Assembly: GCF_004011695.2 (NCBI RefSeq)
Contig: NC_082405.1
Coordinates: 2,789,001 to 2,853,000, forward strand
Source: Ascochyta rabiei
Lineage: Eukaryota > Ascomycota > Dothideomycetes > Pleosporales > Didymellaceae
Direction: 5' to 3'
Length of the DNA stretch: 64,000 nucleotides
Below are positions 56,971-64,000 of the stretch, piece after piece; position 1 is the first letter of the stretch; every line of letters starts with the position of its first letter. The position numbers and the translations under genes were made by a program. Below the pieces are notes generated by a model, which had not been told where the DNA came from, made no database searches, and was given only the letters and a program-made list of their open reading frames with translations.

Positions 56971-57468
56971 GAGTGGACGTGATTGTTGGGTGTGTTTGCG
57001 TTTGCATTTGCGGTGTTTTGTTGTACATTTGACATTTGACATTTCCCTTGGACGGAACTACCATGTCTTTGCAGATAGTCGCTCCTTTCTCCACGGCGCA
57101 CCATATAGGAAAACAACGGACGGGGACCCGCACAGGCGTTTGCTGGTCCGGAGTAGGATGACACTTGATTTAGCCTGGACTGTACAGATGACGAAGAGGA
57201 TTAATATAGTAATTCGATAAGTGTGCTACCACGTTGATGTGTCCACTGCTGGCAGCGACGTGTGTGCCAGGTGTCCTGGCAGGTGAGCCGTGTGCTGAGG
57301 TGAGCAGTGCACCGGAGCGAGCAACGCGTCATTGCCCCTGTCGAGCCAACCATCCGAGCTTCGCCGCGGCCTCGGCAGCTACCAGCTACAGTCCAGCCCA
57401 ACGATCCACAACCTCCCACGTGGAAGCCTCGAAGCTGGCATCAACACGCCCGCCGCCCGCCACCCACC
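56971..57468. other. Intergenic between chsVII and END3
   Basis: 498 bp holding the chsVII 3' UTR and the END3 promoter and leader; the END3 start is preceded by CACCC-rich sequence. No gene seen. Confidence 0.45.
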
Positions 57469-58671
57469 ATGCCGCCCAACCGCATCGAACAGGATGAAAT
57501 CGAAAAGTACTGGGAGATCTTCAGCTCCCTGTCCAACGGGGGCACCCACCTCGACGGCGTGCAGGCCGCGCCGGTGCTCAAGAACTCGCACCTCCGCGAC
57601 GACCAGCTAGAGCGCGTATGGGACCTCGCCGACGTGGACAACGACGGCAAGCTCGACTTCGAGGAGTTCTGCGTCGCCATGCGCCTCATCTTCGATCTCA
57701 TCAACGGCGTGTCCTCGGATGTCCCGCAATCGCTGCCCGACTGGCTCGTCCCCGAATCAAAGGCCCACCTCGTCCAGGCCACGCGCGCGCTCTCAGGCTC
57801 TCAGACAGCCTTTGAGACGGTCGACGACGACGACACCCCCGGTCTGCGCGACGGCTTCGACTGGTACATGAGCCCGAGCGACAAGAGCAAGTACGAGGAA
57901 ATCTACACGGCGAACCGCGACGCCCACGGCAACATATCCTTCGACTCGCTCGCCGGCCTGTTCGACTCGCTGGACAACGTCCCGGACAGCGACGTGCGCT
58001 TTGCATGGAACCTCGTCAACCCCAAAGCCCGCGAGAGCGTAGCCAAGGACGCAACCCTCGCCTTCCTCCACATCCTCAACCAGCGCAGCGAGGGCTACCG
58101 CGTGCCCCGCAGCGTTCCACCAAGCTTGCGAGCGAGCTTCGAAAAAGCGCACATCGATTACGACGTCAACTACGCCGGGACAAACCGCTGGGCGACCAGC
58201 CACGACGAGAGCACCAGCACAGGGCGAAAAGCAAAGTTTGGCGACGCATACTTGACGCGACTAGGTGTCGGCGACCGCGCAGCCAACTACGGCGCCCGCG
58301 CAAAGGGGACCGACTTTGGCGGCCGCACCACAGAAGACTGGGAGGAGGTGCGGCTGAAGAAGCAGCTGAAGGAGCTCGAGTCCAAGATCGCCGACGTGGA
58401 GAAAGAAGCCGAAAACCGGCGGCACGGGCGGAGCAAGGACTCAACGCCCGCACTGGTCAAGCGCGAGCTGGAGAGCTTGCTCGACTACAAGAGAAACGTG
58501 TTACGGGACCTGGACAATGACGAGGGCGGCGCAGTAAAGGGTTTGGGCGGGATCAGGGAGGAAATCGACACAGTCAAAGAGCAAGTCGAGGGGCTGGAGA
58601 GCCATTTGCAGAGGCGCAACGACGTCCTTGAGGATCTGAGGCGGCAGATTGACGACGAGAAGGCGCGGTGA
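57469..58671 (+). CDS. END3: Actin cytoskeleton-regulatory complex protein END3
   Basis: A single-exon protein of 400 residues, the normal END3 length. The first EH domain (about 8-100) contains a canonical EF-hand loop [12 protein letters not shown] (55-66, with D1, D3, D5 and E12) and ends [16 protein letters not shown] second, calcium-loop-poor EH region (about 130-200: [20 protein letters not shown]) follows. The C-terminal third is coiled coil ([40 protein letters not shown]). In yeast End3 forms a complex with Pan1 and Sla1 at cortical actin patches and is required for endocytosis. The codon pattern is very GC-rich at third positions. I start at the ATG within CACCATGCC. Confidence 0.93.
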   Translation: MPPNRIEQDEIEKYWEIFSSLSNGGTHLDGVQAAPVLKNSHLRDDQLERVWDLADVDNDGKLDFEEFCVAMRLIFDLINGVSSDVPQSLPDWLVPESKAHLVQATRALSGSQTAFETVDDDDTPGLRDGFDWYMSPSDKSKYEEIYTANRDAHGNISFDSLAGLFDSLDNVPDSDVRFAWNLVNPKARESVAKDATLAFLHILNQRSEGYRVPRSVPPSLRASFEKAHIDYDVNYAGTNRWATSHDESTSTGRKAKFGDAYLTRLGVGDRAANYGARAKGTDFGGRTTEDWEEVRLKKQLKELESKIADVEKEAENRRHGRSKDSTPALVKRELESLLDYKRNVLRDLDNDEGGAVKGLGGIREEIDTVKEQVEGLESHLQRRNDVLEDLRRQIDDEKAR

Positions 58672-59203
58672 GCTGGGGGATAACGATAGGGACAGTACGT
58701 TTAGCTGCTACTCGAGCGAGCGAGCGAGCAGAGCCAGCGGAGCGATATGAATTTGGCAGCACGAATCAAGCAGTAATGAAGCCTCACATGTTCACTTTTT
58801 TTTTTCCTTCCGAGTGCATATCCACATTGAAATTTCATGTAGCTTTCCTCTCTACACCTGCACATATTCGACCCGACTCACCTACCTTCCGACCGATACA
58901 CTCTTTGGAGTGACGAGGTCCCACGAGACAAAGTACGTGTACATCGCATACAGGCCCCGAGAACCATAGCTCGAATCACAGCGTTGTGCCGGTATGGCGG
59001 ATTTTCTATTCTGGGTACTGGGTGGGTGTAGAAATCGACGAAGCGTGCGCGCAATCACAGCGAGACACGAGCGGAAGTCGATTGATTCCAGAGCTGAGAG
59101 ATTGTTTCGCACCGACAGTTCTACGTGCCTCTATGCGTTCAGAAGCAAAACATGCTGCTCGTTCGCAAACCTCAACGTTCATCCCACACAACCATGCCCC
59201 CTC

Positions 59204-59258
59204 CGCACCGCACCGCACCACACCACCTTGCACCGCACCGCACCGCACCGCACCGCAC
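59204..59258 (+). repeat. CACCG pentanucleotide microsatellite
   Basis: About nine copies of CACCG, interrupted once by CACACCACCTTG; simple sequence just upstream of a CATG repeat (59285-59295). Confidence 0.85.
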
Positions 59259-59361
59259 ACAAGCCCAAACCGACTCTCCTCCATGCATGCATGCATCGAT
59301 CCATCCACCCAGCCGCCCCCCACCAGCCCAAAAAGATAGCGAGGCAGCAGTTAGGGAAACG

Positions 59362-59415
59362 AAGACGAGAACGAAAAGAAACGCAAAAAGAAACGCAAAA
59401 AGAAGAAAGAAAAAA
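59362..59415 (+). repeat. A-rich GAAACGCAAAAA repeat near tRNA 3' end
   Basis: Two clear copies of a 12-bp unit within a run of A/G. On the tRNA-bearing minus strand it is a T-rich tract immediately downstream of the tRNA, and its T runs could serve as RNA polymerase III terminators. Confidence 0.6.
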
Positions 59416-59428
59416 AGAAACATGTTAT

Positions 59429-59527
59429 CTCCCCCGGAAAGGCTCGAACTTTCAACCTCCTGATGTGCGATCAAGCGAGTGTATGCGGATAACAGTCAGA
59501 CGCGCTAGCCAATTGCGCCACGGAGGA
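59429..59527 (-). tRNA. tRNA-Asn (anticodon GTT) with intron
   Basis: Read 5' to 3' on the minus strand, the acceptor stem TCCTCCG pairs with CGGGGGA (one G-U). The D arm is GCGC AATTGGCTA GCGC. The anticodon stem TCTGA pairs with TCAGG around the loop CTGTTA/A, giving anticodon GTT (Asn). The T arm is GAAAG TTCGAGC CTTTC. About 25 nt (TCCGC...GCAC) are inserted after position 37, the canonical site of nuclear tRNA introns. Variable loop of five (AGGTT). A T-rich terminator tract follows downstream. Confidence 0.93.
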
Positions 59528-60408
59528 TCAACTCATGAGTGTGAAGAGTTGGTGGTTGCGCCACGACTTTTGATGGGGGATTCGAAAATAATATAACCTC
59601 TAAACTCTTTACACAGAGTAGATCCACATCGGGCTTGTGACAGGATTCTCCGGCTGGCCGTCTGTGGGGCGGGAGAACGTCAAAGATGTGGGAACCGATG
59701 CACTAGCAATGAGATGTTGGTCTAGTAGTGCAGCATCCACGTCACGAAATGGACATGCAGTGTCGCGTTGGTGGCTGCGATTACACAAAGTCTTCACCAG
59801 CATTCGTGTGGGCGCAATGTATGCGGTAAAGACTGTAATCGATTGCATTAGAGCGAGAGTGATACGGGTTGGCAGAAGAATGGAGCCTATGCCCTTCGTC
59901 CCTCAGCACTTGTGTTCCTTTGAGGCAACGCGGACGTGGCAAGGGCACCAGCTGGGACTATCTTTGCCCACCTCTCTGAATCCCTGCAAATGCTTGCACT
60001 TCAGTAGGTTGAGAAGCTGCGCAAGACTGTGCGGTCGTCGGGACGGTGGCTTGAGCGTTACAGTGACAGACGCGTGGGTTGGCATCTAGCAGCGGCCAGG
60101 CTTAGCGTCAAGCATGGTCGCAAGATTGTCATCGACACGGTCCCAGTACCGCCTATCGCACGCTTAGCGCGCCTTATGAAAGGTCAAAAAGCAATTGTCG
60201 TCGCTTAGGATGTTTCGTTGTGGGTGCTGTCTGTAGCATCGTGATGCATGATCAAGTCCTGCGTGTCAGTCGCCCGTAGCGGGCCTTGTGGTTAGCCATG
60301 TCGATAAAAGCGCCGAGTGAACAGCGTAGGTAATTAGATTGAACGTCGAAACGGTTTGCGAAAAGGCGGAGACTGAAAGCTGTCACGCCGGCTTCTATCA
60401 ACCACATC
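59528..60408. other. Intergenic between tRNA-Asn and NMD2/UPF2
   Basis: 881 bp. A 150-residue plus-strand frame (59637-60089) has mixed composition and no family features, so I do not call it. It includes the UPF2 3' UTR. Confidence 0.45.
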
Positions 60409-63400
60409 CTATGGCTTTGATGTAACCGACGTTGACGGCTTCGTAACACACCTCTGCTGAAGAGACGAAGGGGGGCCATACCAATTGACATCGCTAAGCT
60501 GTAGCTTTCTGGCACGCTGGTTGCTGCGATTGTTGCCGGCTTTGTCGAGACGCGGCTGTGCATACGGATTCGGGGTCTTGTCCATAACTTGCTGAGTATC
60601 AGTACGTTTTCTATTGGTATTAGGCGAGAGGATGTAAGAGAATGGCGATTCACCAGTATCGTCAACATCATCGCGAGCCTCGTTGTAGTTCAGAACGAGG
60701 CTCTTGATGCGTTGCTGCTCCTCTTTCTCGGCTTGTTGCTTGTTACGCATGGCAACAGCAAACGTGGAGTCAGAAGGCAGGTCAATTGATCGGGTCTGCG
60801 TCTTGTTTCCGCGCTTGCTGAGGAGTGAGAACTTGACTGTGTTAGACGGTGCAACCGGAATTGGTATTTCGTTTATGCCGTCCTCGGGGTTAGCGATTGC
60901 CTCACGAGCGCGGCGCATCGGTAGCGGGACGTCGAAGACGGGCTTGCGGTCGTACTTGCGGGAATCAGCGCTCTCTGACATGAGCTTGGCGAGTTCTCGA
61001 TCGAAGTCAGCTTCAGCTTCGGGGTCGCGCTCTTCTTCTTGACGTGTCACAACAATGTGCTCTTCCTCATCATCAGAGAGGTGTTGCTTGGCAGGCTCAT
61101 CCTCTTCGGAATCCTCCTCATCTTCGTCAGACGACTTGTCTTCGCCTTCAGGCACAACGACATCGTCATCTTCGGGGCCATCTACATCATCGTCAGAAGC
61201 AGATTCGTCTTCGTCTTCAGGTTCAGCAGGCTTGTCAGTTGCTGTTGTCTGGTAGTTCTGCTTGACGGCCTCGCCAAAGACGCGAGACGCTTCGTCCAGA
61301 TCAGTAATTAGCTTCCACTGTGGTCGCACAAGAGCATAAGCATCCTGCACAATAAACTCCACGTCCATCGGGAGAGCATCTTTGGTGCAGACGTAATACT
61401 GCATATACGTGAGAAAGAAGTCGAGCTTCTTCTTAGCTGCACCCTTGTCATAGTACATGCCACATGTCTCGAGAAGGCTGCAAACCAGGCGAATGCGGAA
61501 ATAGTCGTCCGAGAGGTCCAAAGGATTGTATAGGTCAGGACGAGCGTACCCACCCTGCCACCCGTAGTTGAGCAGTTTGTACAGTGTGTCAAAGACAAGT
61601 GGTGAGTCGACAAGTCGGTAAATGTACAACTCGCCGAGGAACTTGACCTCTGCAATCCTGCGCTGATTGAACTTGAAGTCGTTCAGCTCAAGACCAAATG
61701 TGATAGACTCCAGAAGATCGTCGATGACAGCAATGGCAAAGTCCTGGTGGTAGCGGTGGATTGTGCCGAGGATGACAGCTAACAGATGGATGTTGCTGTA
61801 CTTGATCTTGCCAGGTTTGGAGAAGATTTTACGTAGGAAATTGACGACTTCTTCTTCTTCCCAGTGCATCTTGCGAATCTGCTTGACAGTCTTATCCAGG
61901 GTGCGGCGGGTCAGGTCCTGATACATGATCTTGCGCAAGAATAGCTCGACTGGTGTTCGCTCTTTTTGCTCGATAGCTGCGCGCTCTGGCGGGTTGACGT
62001 AATAGATTGCGTTCTCGATCAACATGCGCTCCTGCTGGCCAAGCACCTGAGCACTCTTCTTACGCTGGAGTGTTTCAAGGAACGAAGCCATGCGAGGCGA
62101 TGTATCTGGATTGCGGAGGAGATATCGTCCACAGTTTTCGAGTAGGTTGCAGATGATCTCGATATTCATCCTTGAGAAGTCGTCCAGGCTGACTTTGAGA
62201 CAGTGGAAAATGACGTGCTCTGGAACAACACCGAATTTGGTCAACTCTGCAAGATAGCGTACGTTTTGTGTCCGCACCTGTCCCAGGAAGTCTTTGGACT
62301 TGCGGCGCTGCAAGCTTCGAAACTCGTCGTCCAGGTATGCAACAACACCCTGAGCAACATCGGGCATGTATTTGCCGAGAGTCGCAATGAGTCTCGAGTA
62401 AATTGGCAGCAAATCAGAGCGACCCTTGGGAATGTCCTGAACAGCTTTGATAAGACGGTTGCGCGATGCTTTGGAGTTGAGAAAACAGAAGTCAATTGCG
62501 GTCTGGTCCACTGTGTCCTTGGTGTTGAGCTCAGGTAGGCGGGCAAGAACTGCATCTACCTGCGTTCCAACAGACTTGTTCGCGATGGCGGTAGACTGAT
62601 CATCGGCGTCTGCGACTTTTACTGCTTCTGTAACCTCTTTCTCGGCAGTCTCTATCTTTGCCTCGATTCGCTTGCCAACCTGCTCGTCGGTGTCGATCTT
62701 TTTCTTCTTACCCTCCTCGAGCAGAATACCAGGAACTCGGTCCTTCAAGTCGATCAGGTTTTCGTAGAAGCGGCGCTCGTCCTCATCTTCCCATATTCCT
62801 GGTCCGTCACTACGACCACGCAGGTACTCCCCAGCCTTGATGAGACCAATGGATCCATCTCCGGCATTTGCGGCACTGTCTTTCTCCTTCAGATCGGGCA
62901 TGTCCACACCCAGTGCATCAGCCACAACCTGAGCGTTTGTGATCAACCGCTCTTGCGCCTTCATCTGCTTCTCGTAGTTTGCTTGACGATCTTCGAAGAC
63001 TTCTCCGGACTTTACGTAAGCTTCAGCGTTCTTGCGACCCTGTGCAGCCAAGTGCTTTTGGTCTCGCAGCAGATGTGCCTTCACGTCTTCAAAATAGCGT
63101 GCGAGGATGTTTTTGAACCGCTGTTGGAGGTCAGATGCGATGATGGGTAGGTCTTTGCTAGGCTGATCGTCGTCTTCGGTCGCGGAAGTGTCCTCATTCT
63201 GCTCTGCGTTGGTCGTACCGTCTTCGTTGACCGTCTTGCGACCCTCTGCAGATGACGTCTTTGCCCCGAGAATGTCCCAGGCAAACGCTTTCACGAAGAT
63301 GACCACCAAGGGAAGGTTGATATGCTCGCGGTCGTGGCCAAGCATGTCCTTGAGTACTTCCAGTGGAAATGGCTCTGCATCAGCGTTCTCTGCACGGGTC

Positions 63401-64000
63401 CTGGTCTTGGTAGTTCCTTCCACGAGCTTTCCATTATCCTTATTCTTGCCGGCCTCTTCAGGACGAGCAACGTCATCCAGGCTTCGCAAAGCCCCTACCA
63501 GCCATAGTTCGGTGGCTATGCGCAGAAGCACACGTTGACGAGCCAAGCGCTCCTTCTCTTCTCGGTCGCGTACCTCTTGTGACAGCGCTTTCAAGTGCGC
63601 TTTGTCTGGAGTTGCAAGCCCCCTTCCAATGTACCAGCCAATGTACCCCGTGAACTCCGTAGGACCGAAGCGCTGGTGGAGTGCACTGACGATCTCAACA
63701 CCTGAGGCAATCTCCCCAGGGGTCTTGAGCTTGCAGAGGCCTTCGTAGCATGCTGAGATGATCTCGGAGAGGTACTTGTGGAGGGACAGGGTGCGGATCT
63801 CTTGGACAAATTGAGACTGGGAGGAGGCGCTGATGGCGGTTCGGAGGCGCTTGATAAAGGCGGTGTTCTTCTTCATGGACGAGTCGAGGGCACCCTGCAC
63901 AGGGAAGACATCTGGATGATACGTGAGCGCGACAGGTGATGGGGCGTACCTGGCTACTGACCTTGCTCGCCATCCCACGCTCGGAAGTTGAGCTCACGAA
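60409..64000 (-). CDS. NMD2: Nonsense-mediated decay factor UPF2/NMD2 (5' end cut by window)
   Basis: UPF2 bridges UPF1 and UPF3 on mRNPs and triggers decay of mRNAs with premature stops. The visible part starts in exon 1 (64000-63962, RELNFRAWDGEQ), then a 50-bp intron (63961-63912, GTCAGT donor) and a long exon 2 (63911-60409). The splice gives DVFPVQGALDSSMKKNTAFI and KRLRTAI, the conserved UPF2 start region. Three MIF4G-like helical repeats follow, for example TPVELFLRKIMYQDLTRRTL and KKKLDFFLTYMQYY in the third. Next are a long Asp/Glu-rich linker (about 61070-61230) and the C-terminal UPF1-binding region around SPFSYILSPNT. Over 1180 residues are visible; the initiator ATG is outside the window. 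Confidence 0.95.

Larger units (their letters stand above)
58672..59428. other. Intergenic with simple repeats, between END3 and tRNA-Asn
   Basis: 757 bp without a gene. It contains a T10 run near 58796-58806, a CACCG repeat (59204-59258) and an A-rich CGCAAAAAGAAA repeat (59362-59415). Confidence 0.5.

Noticed and set aside
55858..57042. 394-residue minus-strand frame over the 3' part of the class VII chitin synthase
   Set aside because: Antisense shadow, Arg/His/Val-rich with no domain.
59637..60089. 150-residue plus-strand frame between tRNA-Asn and UPF2
   Set aside because: Cys/Arg/Trp-rich without motif or splice support; likely chance.
1..64000. CRISPR array, telomere repeat, or intact transposon
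   Set aside because: No regularly spaced direct repeats, no TTAGGG tracts, and no transposase or reverse transcriptase frames were seen. CRISPR would not be expected in a fungal nuclear genome.

Overview
This window is nuclear DNA of a filamentous ascomycete fungus (Pezizomycotina). The evidence is short GT-AG introns of 46-130 bp with CTAAC/CTGAC branch sites, a head-to-head pair of myosin-motor-like chitin synthases (class V and class VII), a Zn2Cys6 regulator, an RTA1-family gene relic, a fungal MED21, END3 and NMD2/UPF2, and an intron-containing tRNA-Asn. Placement in Dothideomycetes (Pleosporales-like) is only an inference from general gene style; no species is claimed.

Layout. 1-3 kb: gene-poor flank with a decayed GMC oxidoreductase. 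3.2-14.6 kb: a compact housekeeping block with a one-TM acidic protein, three small unknown proteins (two of them coiled coils), a seven-exon MFS transporter, a SERINC/TMS1 membrane protein with a probable GC-AG intron, an unknown small protein with a suspicious in-frame TAG, the mitochondrial nuclease-fold protein RRG7 and, divergently, Mediator subunit MED21. 14.6-32 kb: more accessory in character, with lineage-specific unknown genes, a bZIP factor, a broken RTA1-like gene, a Zn2Cys6 factor, a small myristoylation-type protein, a PRISE-type reductase, an HhH-GPD DNA glycosylase and a badly decayed calpain-like protease. 32-39 kb: about 7 kb with almost no recognisable genes except one 54-residue Cys-rich miniprotein and a possible coding relic. 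39-64 kb: dense conserved block with a PRS5/PRS1-type PRPP synthetase carrying a long insertion, a histidine acid phosphatase homologue with altered catalytic motifs, the class V and class VII chitin synthases sharing a 2.1-kb intergenic region, END3, tRNA-Asn(GUU) and NMD2/UPF2, which runs off the right edge.

Functional links. The chitin synthase pair and END3 (actin patch endocytosis) both serve polarised wall growth at hyphal tips. RRG7, MED21, PRPP synthetase and UPF2 are core functions. Three loci (GMC oxidoreductase, RTA1, calpain) carry premature stops and, in two cases, further damage. All lie in or next to the gene-poor parts, so conserved blocks alternate with a decaying accessory segment. 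I did not find a convincing new multi-gene system. The most unusual items are the calpain relic with a stop at its catalytic cysteine, the GC-AG SERINC intron, the phosphatase motif changes and the stop-free 51-bp phosphatase intron.
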